Origin: Mugil cephalus
Taxonomy: Eukaryota; Chordata; Actinopteri; Mugiliformes; Mugilidae
Assembly: GCF_022458985.1 (NCBI RefSeq)
Contig: NC_061790.1
Coordinates: 13,682,397-13,746,396 of the forward strand
Direction of reading: 5' to 3'
Length of the DNA: 64,000 nucleotides
The notes beneath the pieces are model-generated. The model did no database searches and was not told the DNA's origin. It saw nothing but the letters and a program-made list of their open reading frames with translations. The position numbers and the translations under genes were made by a program. Positions 48,051-58,588 of the stretch are shown piece after piece; within the stretch, counting starts at the first letter, position 1, and every line of letters begins with the position of its first letter.

Positions 48051-49767
48051 AGGCTATAAACAGCATTCTGTCAGAAAAGTCCACAGACTTGCTTCCAATA
48101 CATAGATAATAAGCAAGTTAGTTTGTGCATCGTACCAAATTCCTCATTAATAACGACATAGATACTGAGTTTGTGCCGTCCAGGTCGTCGTAGATCACCA
48201 TAAATGTCAATTGAAAAAAAAAAAAAAAAACTCTTCTCCCTGAGTGTTGCCATGGCTGCTGCCAAAATTGCTGTCGTTTGTTTGCAGAAAGAGACATCTT
48301 CATTTCTCAGTTGCATCGAGGAGAAAATGCTGACATGGCTTCCCAGCATAGATGTTCTTATGTAACCCTAAGGTTTATTACAAAAAAAAAAAAAAAGAAT
48401 TATATTAGCTGTGAGATTGAATATGTTTCCATCACAGTGTGCTGTTATTTCCTCGTTCAGCCCCGACACGCGGTTAATATCTGCCGTGAGGTTTGCATCT
48501 GTTTGGCCTTTTGGGTCACATTAATCACTCAAGAGAGTGTTTGCGCCACCTGACCGCTGTGGGGTTGGGAACCAGTAGCGTTACCCGCGATGCACCTGCA
48601 GCTCCGTACTGGCAAAAGAAAGTGTGGGAAACTCAATGATGTTTGAATTTTCGTCAGAGGAGCTAAAACACAAAGTCTGCAGTGATTAAGTTTGAGGTAA
48701 ATATAAGAAGGTGTGTGTCTCCTCCGGTGAAAGCCGTAAACCTAAAGACCTGTGGTCTGGAAACTTTCTCAATACTTTCATGTCCTGCTGGGGAAAACAT
48801 CCTTTTTGGTGATTTGTAGGTGAACGTGAAGCAACTTCACATCTGTTTCCATGTGATGCTGCATCATAAAAAAAAAAAAAAAAGATTTATCTACACTATG
48901 GAGACTTTTTTGGAGAACGAAGTAACAACGCTCATATTGAAACGGTTAGCGCAGGCCTCCTACCTGTGGATGCGGGCCAGAGTGAGACCACATGGGAACG
49001 GTTGACTTTCTCAGATGATCCTTTATTAAACCTTAATTAAAAACAGCCAGGGCCCACATCTGAGGCCATGAAGCAGCGCGGTCCCACCTGCTGCCTCTGC
49101 TCCGGCTGAGGGAAACCCCATCCTCCCTTGGCTGCAACTGGGACTGGAGCATCGGCGTGGTTCCCAGAGACGGGAAGCGGCAGCTGTCCATGTGACCTCT
49201 GGTTGTCTGACTCGGAAGTCTGAGAAGGAACTTGGGAACGGGAATCCCGAGACCAGCCTGTGAGGAGTGTCAGCGAACAGATTCGTTAAATGACTACAAG
49301 GGATTGTTACTCTTTGTGTCATTGATGTTATTGAGCCGTTGTTCTCGGGTCTGTGAACACACTCTTACATTTGTTTGAGAATACATTGATTGATGTCACC
49401 GACAATTAGACGGAGGCATCTCTTCTCTAGTGAGCATCAAACTTGGCCCAACTTCAAAGAAGTGAAAGGCAAATTGTGGCGAGAGGGAAGGCATCATCCA
49501 TCACGGTTATCAGCTCCACTGAGGCTGTTTAATCAGAGCCCACCAGCCACCAGTTATCCCGTGGACAGCGCTAGCTGTGAAAACACACACGAGCCACTCT
49601 GATGAATTTAAGGGCACCTCTGTGCTTGTCGTCCACGCCCCGCAGAATGACAGAACAGGAGCTAAAATGTGGCTACAAGTATTGCCTGTAAGTCGAACAA
49701 GAACACAATGAGGAGTCAACATTTAACAAACCGACCTGTAAATTAACAGTAAACTAGTGGCAGAAAG

Positions 49768-49881
49768 AAGAAATTTAAATTTGTGGGGGGAAATCTTAAA
49801 TATATATAACAAATGTCTAATCAACCAAAGATTTTGCAACCCCCCTCTAGGTCTCACAGAACCCCTGTTGAAGCCCTATGA
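49768..49881. mobile_element. 3' fragment of the same hAT-like MITE
   Basis: This matches the right third of the element at 47720-48050: both contain GAAATTTAAATTTGTGGGGG, then ATGTCTAATCAA(T/C)CAAAGATT, then a CCCC-rich end and TTGAAG(A/C)CCTAT. The left two thirds are missing. It lies about 2 kb from the longer copy and in the same orientation. Confidence 0.65.
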
Positions 49882-51122
49882 TTTAGCGCAGGTAAGATAC
49901 TTATACATTTGAAATAAACCTTTTTTTTTTTTCGTTTACACATTTACTTTTTTTTTTTTTTTCTTACAGACACATTTAAAGGCACAATTGACCTTGGGAA
50001 GAATCCTTTCCTGGGAAAACTAAACATGTTCCTTTTTAAATGGAATATAACACGAGAAGAACAATATGATGACAGAACAGGTTTAAGATAAAAATGACAA
50101 ATGGTGATTGTAGTGCTGACCTCACGGACCTATGAAATACCATTCAGTGTCAGTAAGTTCCCTCAGAAAAGAGGAAATGTGGGAGGTGACGTGCAGGGCT
50201 TCTTCCGAACAACATCCTTCATCTTTTTTTTGTGGAATAATAATTTGTAGGAAACTGTAATCATTACCCAGAATGCAATGTTTTTGAGAGTAACAAACAG
50301 TTTTATAGTAAACCAGTATGTTACTATTGGTTACTGTACAGAAGCCTCACTTTAGCTCCTTAATCAATTTTAATTTGTCAAATGTTTGTAAGTACATGCA
50401 GTACATTTATTTTTCCAAGCTGTTCCAGGACACTCCCTATAACCATGAACAAAGACAATGCTAAAAAAAAAAAGAAGACTGAGACATGTCTTTGCTGTCT
50501 AATCACAGGGAGTGAGGTACGATCAGCTGATGTATCTAGGGTATTTAAACTATAAGACAGCAGCATGGACTGTGTTGTATGCGCTCAAACCTACAAAAGC
50601 ACCTCTATAAAATCTTACCACATCCGTCAGCATGAAGCTATATGTCAAATAGCCAAGCTGATGCAGCATTCACTGTCTCAAAAAGAAGCATTCAAAGAAC
50701 ACACATTTACAGACCAAGACCAAAGTGTGTAGTGATACCAGTTCACTGACTTACCTGCTTTCCCCAAGTTAACAAGACTCGTCATCTTAGTATAACATTT
50801 ATATTTATGACATTAAGTGCGTGACGTTGGTGCGTTTGTATGTACTTGTATAGCCACATTGTGGGGCCATAAATCAGTTTTCACACTACTTTATGTCTTC
50901 ATTATTTAGGACGAAAAAGGTGAAAGCTGAAGTGTTGGATTCAGGACTGCGCGGTGGACGTGAGTGACGGCAGGTGATTGATGCGTTCACTGGAATCACA
51001 ACGTCATGATTTCCCTTTGTTGTTGCTTCTCAGTTGATCGTCAGCTTTTTTTCTCTTTCTTTTTCTTTTCTTTTCCTTTTTTTTTTTTTTTTTTTTACAC
51101 GTACGCAGCGGGAAGGCGCGCA

Positions 51123-51128
51123 TATAAG
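51123..51128 (+). promoter_or_regulatory. pgf: Putative pgf TATA box
   Basis: GCGCATATAAGAGCTCC sits 95 bases before the pgf ATG, just after a pyrimidine-rich tract (51040-51100). This allows a start near 51150 with a leader of about 65 bases. Confidence 0.5.
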
Positions 51129-51217
51129 AGCTCCATCCGCTCCTCGTCCCTCACTTTAACTTTTTCCTTTCTTTGAGACCGATTGAAGGAGACTGGAGGA
51201 AGCTCATCCTCGGCAGA

Positions 51218-54200
51218 ATGCGAACTTCCACCGCGACCTCACACCTCCTTTTGGCTGTTCTGGTGAAGCTGGTACCTGCGCAGGTAACCCAGCCAACATT
51301 ACCACAGGCACGTGTCATGTTTTATATTTCTTTGTCCTTTTTTTCCTCATTTAGATAAAACTTTGATTATAGGCCTTTAACATTTTTTTATTTATTTATT
51401 TAGAAAAATATTCATTATTAATTATTGTTTTATAGATGAATCCAATTAAAACTCCTTAAAGTTCTTAACATGAAACATTTTTGCACCTCAGCCTTAACAT
51501 ACCACATGCATTTTGGGTTTCCAGTCATGTGTGGATGACTGATCCAGATTAAAACACCGGTTCTTTGATCCAATTTTTAAGCCGGGCCCTTGAACTGAGC
51601 CAGAGGCGCTTCAGTAATTTGAGGAAAGCTGCAGGAGCTGTGGTTTTTGAGACCCTGAAGCTCCAGGTTCCGTTCCCATGGTTTTGGCGAAAGGGCCGCA
51701 CGCCGCCGCTTTCTCGCTTTCCACAGGTGTTTCCTCTTGCTGTAACAGCCTCCGGCCTCAGGGAAGACAGGCGCGTTTGGTGTCACCCAGCAGGGAGCAC
51801 AGAGCACAGAAAAATATGCATCGCAGTGCAATTTATGCGGGGACTGAGTTGGGAACTATCTGTAAAGCTGCCTCTCAAACACACTGCTGAACAACACAGA
51901 ATGTGAAGTCCGTCCGGTGCAGAAAGCTTCTTGGAGAATTGCAGATGAGAGATGAGTTTGCAGATTTAGAAGTCACCCCAATAATACTCTAATCCTGTTA
52001 CTCAGTTGGCTTTTCATCCCTCCGCATAGTGACACAGCGGCATACCAATGATAATCTTGCTACTTGTAGTGCTCGCAGCAGCCCTAAGAATCACAACAAG
52101 CCACTGTGACAGTTCAAATTGGGCCACTGGCTGACACTAGATGAGAAAGTCCCATTCTGAGTTTTTAAAAGTCCTCGATAATCTGTCACGGTGGCTTGAA
52201 CACCGAGAGTCCGAAACGTTTGTGAGCCTCGGTGCATCTACTTCTAAGTTTTACATCTAATATTTACTTTTCTGATCCCATTCTGTGCAGTTTGCAGTCC
52301 GGCAGAGATCATCTAAGATCAGATTTGAAGACATTTACCTGAACAAATAATTAAATGTGTTCAAATTTTTTCCATGATATAAGATTCAGTTGTAGTACAG
52401 TTAAAATAAATGCCACAATACAGTAGAAACCGACAGAAGGAAAAGACCAGAGTGGCAGATAGGGGGAATGTGCTGTGTTTTGTGACAGTTCTTGTTACAT
52501 CAAGTCAGTTCCCCATTGCAGTGTAGTATTCATGTATGCCTGCACATAGAAAGCTGAATACAGCTGTCGCATGCAGCTGGCTGCAGTGGATTAGCAGTCG
52601 GTGCAGTACTTTTAACAAAGTAAAACTGTTAACTGCCTGCTTCAAAATCTACCGCTAAGTCACATCTAGAAGACAACTTTCCCACCAGTGAGAGTCGTGC
52701 GAATAGATAGCTGATATTCAGATGGAGGAGAGAGCCAAGATCAGCTTGTCGCTCTGCTCAGTTCGCCGTTCAGTCAGTAATGTTTCCGTTGTGAGTCTGG
52801 AGGCTGCCTTGTGAGAACTTACCAGGACGCACGCTGATTCGTGACACTCCACAGTGCAGCCTTTGTTTTAGCAATGCTTACGGTGGGTGAAACTCCCACG
52901 AGTAAAGGCCGCAGCTATTCTTTGCTGTTATTCTTTGAATACTTTGAAAGTTTGTGCTTCTTGTGATAATAAACCTTCTAGTATTACAACCCACTGAGAA
53001 GTGCATGGTTGTCTGCTGGCACATTTCACTCCTTTTTTTATTATTTGCAAACAGCCTCACAGTAGTAGTGCACTCCTGAAACCATGTTTTTATTGGGTCA
53101 ATGTGTGCGCACTAGTTTTCCTCCACCGCTAGGGGGTGGTGTGCACCTGCTTATGGAACACACGTCTGTTTCTCACCTGTGAAAGTTTCCCGCATGTGCG
53201 CAAGTTCATCCAGCAATATTTGGAACTGTATGCTGTACATTTTTGTCCCCATAGAAGAATTTTTAATCGTATTTGAACCTATTTTGCAGATCCAACCAGC
53301 AGAAGAGGGCCAGTCTGGAGGTGAGAGCGATGTTTTGATCACACCTCATTGACTAGGCTGATTTCATCAGTTGGAAAGTCCTAATCATTTAATGATTCAA
53401 AAGCCTAAGCTGCAACCTCTCTTAAAGTGATGAGTTTGGAGGATGTGCTGTTGAAGAGCATGTGTCAGCCCATGGAGCAGCTGGTGGATGTGGAGCACGA
53501 GTTCCCCAATGAAGTAGAGTACACCTACATACCGCCTTGTGTCCCACTTTGGCGGTGCTCTGGCTGCTGTATGGATGAAATTTTGGAGTGCCATCCCACC
53601 CTTGAACGCAACATCACTATGGAGGTGTGGCGCAAAATGATCAGTCAGACAGGAATTCTTTACTTTTCTGTGAAATATTCAGTCCTAAATTCAGCTTTCC
53701 TCTGTTTCTTAGATGATGAGGATTTCTCACGGACATGTGGACAGTGTTAATCTCACATTCGTAGAGCATGTGCAGTGTGAGTGCAGGTATATTTCTGACA
53801 CTGTTTCTAATAAGCACCAGATGTAAAGTGATTATTTTATAACACTGCTAACTTCCAGGTTATTTCTGTTTATTTCCTGCTTTTAGAGTACGTCAGGAAC
53901 CCCCGAATAATGAAAGGTCAGTAAATGAATGTTTTATCTATCAGGCTTGAACACATCAATATCTTGACTTTGCACTTTGCTCTTCTTGCACAGCAGCGGG
54001 TCTCTCAAGAAGAAACCTCGGAAGAGGAGACACAAGAAGGCAGCGAGCGGCTGTAGAAAGTAAGGGATTGATTGCTCCCCCGTTGCGCTCACACACAGAC
54101 AGGGTCTCGAAAATGTTTACAGCCACATTCATCAGGGTTTCCTCCACTCTGTCAAACCACTGAGGACAGAGGGGATCAAACCAGGTTGCGGAATAGTGTC

Positions 54201-56155
54201 CGCTGTATTTTCTTTGACGGACCTTTAATCCAAAAAACACTTCTGACAAGTTTATGCCTGAGTAAGGTCAAAGTGCACCAGTAGTATAGCAATCCAAGGA
54301 TACTGATAGTCAGCTGAGGACCGTCGCATTCCTATGTCAGGGAAAGACACGAAGGATAAAAGGAGGAATATGCGATTAGGCTCAGTTTACAGATTTCTTG
54401 CAGGCACAGCAGTGTTAACTTCTGTTTTAAATTTGAATCTAACTAAAAGCAGTGTAAAGCTAAAAAGGGTCTGGAGTGAAAACACTTTTTATTTTTATTT
54501 TTTTTTTGTCAAGAGGACCTCACTGAACCTATAAACCCAAGCAATTCAGTCCCCAGAACAATAATTCCAACTCACATCATTTTTAAGACAAGAATGAAAA
54601 GATTTATGTGCAGTTGATATTTAGTTTGCCGGTTGACCTTTTCACTCCGAGTCCAGACATTTTTTTGTGCAATGGAAATTGTTATGTAACCAGCTGTGCC
54701 TTTGTGTAGAACAGAAACGCTGCGAATGCATAAAACGGGGAGGCCACATTATGTCAATGCGGCAGAAGTGGCTCTGCTAAATTGGAGCTCCATCCAGTCT
54801 ACATTAGGGAGATCAGTGCGTTAAAAATAGGGGATGAGGGATTTGAAGGAAGTGTGTGTTTACCACGCGGATAAGTACCATGAGCAATGCTGTCAAGCAG
54901 ATTTCAGCCTCTGCTTGCAAGAGAGACTCATCTATTTCTTCTCATCCTAATGTCTTATCCACTCATGCCCCTGTGCAACCAGGAAGAGTTTTTGATTGAT
55001 GCAATCGTAGCCCATTTCCACAACAGGGCTTGAAATTGAATAAGCCTGATATAGGCTGGGATGTGCAGTGAATCACTTCCAAAGTTGTTGCCTCATTAGT
55101 GCAAAGAAGACGTTAATTGTATCGGAACAAAAGATGCACTGGGGTAACACAAAGGCATGATTATATGCATTATGGATGGATTCCTTCACATCAACCATTC
55201 ATAATCAGTCAGTCACTTATCCTCGTAACCATTATTTGAATAATAATAATCATAATAACGAATGTTGTGAAGTAGGTTGGATCCGACTGGTGTGAAGTAG
55301 ACATTTGAAGCACGGGCTGCAGGGTTTTACCATAAGAACAAGAATAAAGCGTCTTCTTATCCAGCAGCGTTAAAAGACTTGGGAAGAAATCCATCCTCAG
55401 CATCAACCCTGTTAAATACTATACTATTGGACTTTGGGTTGCAGCAGAGTTTTAATGTCTTTCGCTGGGTTCAGGAGGTCCAAAATGAACATAAAAGTCA
55501 ACCCTTACCCTAACATTCCTTTTCCTCAAGATGTCGTCATTCTTGTGACAATCTTGTTAGCATTTTGACTTGTTTTCGTACAGGAGGACAGTTAAGCCTC
55601 TCACTCTGTTATGGTAATGAGAACTTAACACCGAGGCTCTGACCTCTGACCCCTGACCCCCACGGGTCCACTGACCTGTGCCCTGTTGGTCTGTTTTGCA
55701 CAGTGTATTTTGAGCTGGTGATTTGTAATGCTACAGTTACATTTAGCATCCAGGGTCCAAATTTGGAACTGAAGCTGCTGTTTTAGGATGCTTTCTGCTC
55801 AGAGATGTCGTGTAAGTGCAGTCACATACTTACTACGCGCCAGTTGAAACAAATAATGCATTTGAATATGCAATTTAGAAATATTCACTGACAGATTATT
55901 CCAATTTAGGTGGCTGACTGAAGTGTGTATACTGTTAAGTGTGGCCTTGACTGTAACAGACCGGAAACAAGCTGACTGAAAGCGTAGCTTATGAACATTG
56001 TTTCAATTGATATGAACTGCATGTTGTGGAACAACAATGTTAGTTATAAAGATGTGTATAACTATATTTCAGAGGCATGCTGTAATGCCATACTATTTTG
56101 ATGTTAATTAATTATTTGTTTTTTCCCCCACAGGTGCCATATTCCCCACACCTAG
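51218..56155 (+). CDS. pgf: Placental growth factor (VEGF family)
   Basis: Seven exons: 51218-51283, 53290-53320, 53428-53624, 53713-53786, 53887-53916, 53994-54059 and 56134-56155; 161 aa (human PlGF-1 149, PlGF-2 170). Exon 1 is a signal peptide (TSHLLLAVLVKLVPAQ). Exons 3-4 hold the cystine-knot domain: SMCQPMEQLVDVEHEFPNEV, PPCVPLWRCSGCCMDEILEC, a NIT N-glycosylation site and NLTFVEHVQCECR. The last resembles PlGF (VELTFSQHVRCECR) more than VEGF-A. Exon 6 encodes a basic heparin-binding stretch (KKKPRKRRHKKAASGCR) and exon 7 the end KCHIPHT, comparable to DCHL of PlGF-2. PlGF is a secreted homodimer that binds VEGFR1 and neuropilins. Exon sizes and phases follow the VEGF gene plan. The upstream in-frame TTG codon at 51173 is not a start. 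The last exon is less certain, because exon 6 can also end in its own stop (see findings). VEGF-B or VEGF-A is less likely. Confidence 0.88.
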
Positions 56156-56710
56156 ATAAATCGTCACTGATTCACACAGTTTACTTTGGAGTGCTGCCTT
56201 TGGGAGTGGGAAACAGCAGAATTGATCAAGCCTGTCCACGGCATTCCTTTATTTGTTTGATTAATTGTCAAAGCAAATGAACATATAGTGCATGTCTGCA
56301 GGCTCTGTTGTCACTGGCTGCATTTTTTTTGTCAAAACCTGTGTCAGTTTTATAAAGATCAAGCTGATCTTTTGTGTTTTTTTGGTACTGAATATAAAAT
56401 TGGCATAAAGACGAGTGTTGGAACGCTGAGAGCTTTTCGGATGCCAAGGACAGGAATGAATGCTTTATATTAAGAGTTCACAGATTAACTTTGAGATCAG
56501 TCTAAACATTCACAGATAAGTCAGAGGCTGCCTTCATGATTTCATGTTCAGTATGACTCATTGCTGTAAAACCAATTCAGCAATGTAAGGATGTGACTGT
56601 GTATTTGTGGTGTTATTATTGTCTTATATTATTATCTTTTGGTAAGCACTGAAACCATGCTTCCTAATTATGGGATAAGTTCATGAAATAAAATGCACTC
56701 AAAAGACAAC
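56156..56710 (+). other. pgf: pgf 3' untranslated region (inferred)
   Basis: Non-coding sequence between the stop in the last exon and AATAAA at 56687-56692. The strong pyrimidine tract and acceptor at 56119-56133, together with this signal, support a terminal exon here. Confidence 0.55.
56687..56692 (+). terminator. pgf: pgf polyadenylation signal
   Basis: AATAAA about 530 bases after the stop codon of the terminal exon. Confidence 0.55.
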
Positions 56711-57840
56711 GAAGCTCTCCATTATTATCATTTGCATTAGGGTCTGTAACATGAGGGCAGTGTGAGTTCTTTATCTGGCAAGGGGAGCTCTGCAGTTAGC
56801 AGAGCACGGTGTTACTATTATACATCGATACATCGATGATGGAGGAGGGTAGAGTCGATAGCATAGCCTTTTCAAGTTGTATTTCACTCAAAATAATCTC
56901 AGTAAAAAACTTTTGTGAAGAGATTATACGTCGGCAATGATTATGGTTTAATCATAGTTTCTTTGCTGTTTTCTCATCCTATGCACGTACGGACTCTTGC
57001 AACACAAACTTGTCACCTTGTGTTCAACACTCGAGGATAGCTGCATGAGTACGAAAAGCCACAAGCAACACGCCTGCACGTGAGAACGCTGTGTTCTGCG
57101 TTCTACGTTTTGTTTACATCTCCACACATGCATCCGAGAAGACTCGCTCTGCTTGGGTTAGCTACAGGGCACCGGGCTATTATGTAATACGCCAAGCGTC
57201 CCACGTCACTGGATTCCCCGACGGTACATTTGAGATGTCTGCACTGTACAGCGCACCTACACTCACAAAACGGTGGACACTATGTCCTCAACATGCCACA
57301 CATTTGACAGCAGTCACGTTTTTCAGCGGCTGGTGGCTCTCGCCAATCAGAAGCCAGGGAGAGGGTCAGCTGGGGGGGACGTTGCGACGTAGATTTGGAC
57401 GTCACCGATACTCCAGCCATGGCCACGCCCTTCACTACCAAATATTCCACAACGGCTGTTGCGAATACCGCGTCTCTTGTGTTTGTAGAGTTGAGGGACA
57501 ATGGTCGTCAGATTAGTTGAGAGGGTGCCCACGGGCAGCCGATAACCCACGTACCGTTTACGGACTCGCGCAGGACAATTAAACTGCTGACGACTGTTGC
57601 CACCGCGCTCCGCATGTGACCGAGCTGACCGGGGGCGGGGAGGAGATCGGTCTCGTGTACAGTACCGTGGAACACCGAGTACTCGTTGGGCGGCAGCAGC
57701 AGCAGCGAAGAAAAGACGGCGCTGTCGTAGCCTTGACCCGGATACAAGTTAATATGCCACAGGTTTGAGGGACTGCGTCGTTGCAGCAACGAAAGAGACG
57801 AAGTAGGCAACATTCTCATACATTTCTCAGCCATTTTGTG
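56711..57840. other. pgf-cipc intergenic region
   Basis: About 1.1 kb with no recognised gene. Its right half is GC-richer and contains GGGGCGGGG (57632-57640), as expected of a promoter region for cipc. A minus-strand open frame (57508-57834) is described separately. Confidence 0.45.
57508..57834 (-). other. Unrecognised minus-strand open frame at the cipc promoter
   Basis: A 108-codon frame starts at AAAATGGCTGAG, which resembles a YY1/short-leader initiator, and runs without stops through MRMLPTSSLSLLQRRS and LPPNEYSVFHGTV. A donor-like G then GTACGT lies inside it near 57560, so it could be a first exon. No downstream exons were found on the minus strand and I do not recognise the product. 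It may be a chance frame in a GC-rich bidirectional promoter. Confidence 0.2.
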
Positions 57841-58588
57841 GTGTTTCTTGTGCGTGTTGTATTCAAGTTAACGCTCGAACTTTGCCTTTGTCATGTGTGC
57901 GTTGGCTAGCTATGAAGTGACGTTAGCCATTAAAAGACAGCTAACGAGAATAGCTAATAAATTAAATCTCGGTTGTAACAATGCCTTCGTTTTTTTTTCA
58001 TTCCTGCAGTGTTAACGTGTTGTGAACTAACGTTAGTTGTAGGCCGCCACAGCAAAGTGTTGCAACGCTGTTTAAATAGCCCGCAGTAACTACCGTTTAA
58101 TAGAAAGTAATAGTTGTGGCAGTGAAGCCCATGTTTAAATCTTATTCTCCTGACGTCAACATTTCCTACTTAACCTTATATACTGCTAACTATTTTAAAA
58201 TCTGTACATTTAGTGCAAAATATTGGTGTTTTTTTTTTTCATCCTGCCACGTTGAGTGCCCAGATTTGGCTGTTATCTGGTTGTCTGGTAATAAAGGGTA
58301 CTCATCTAATTTTATATTGACCCGGGACTGTTTAATAAGGGTCTGTCAAGACCAGGAAGAAGCCATTGTTTATATTAATATATTAAAATGACAGTCTCAA
58401 GCTATAAGCTCATCATATGTCGCCCAGCTGTAGCTGAGCCTTTAAAGCTGGCCACTCTGTATTCGGTTGTTGATGTTAAAAGGTGGTCTACTGTGGTGTT
58501 TGATTCCCAGCTTTAGGCTTTGATATGCTGATGTAGTTTGGTGAGCGACTGAAGAACCAAGGACACTGTCCACACAACAGGAAACAAG

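Larger units (their letters stand above)
47611..51100. other. actr10-pgf intergenic region
   Basis: About 3.5 kb without a supported gene. It contains one full-length and one partial copy of the same MITE, several A/T homopolymers (48214-48230, 48381-48396, 48869-48884, 49921-49932, 50463-50474) and a GC-richer patch at 49030-49320 with no coding signature. Short open frames here are not protein-like. Confidence 0.5.

Noticed and set aside
51173-51217. In-frame N-terminal extension of pgf
   Set aside because: The extension begins with TTG, not ATG. The ATG at 51218 directly opens a signal peptide.
54719-54780. Cysteine-containing string after an AG (CECIKR-like) as a pgf terminal exon
   Set aside because: In the phase required by the preceding exon it does not read CECIKR and shows no family resemblance. 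The acceptor at 56133 is stronger and is followed by a polyadenylation signal.
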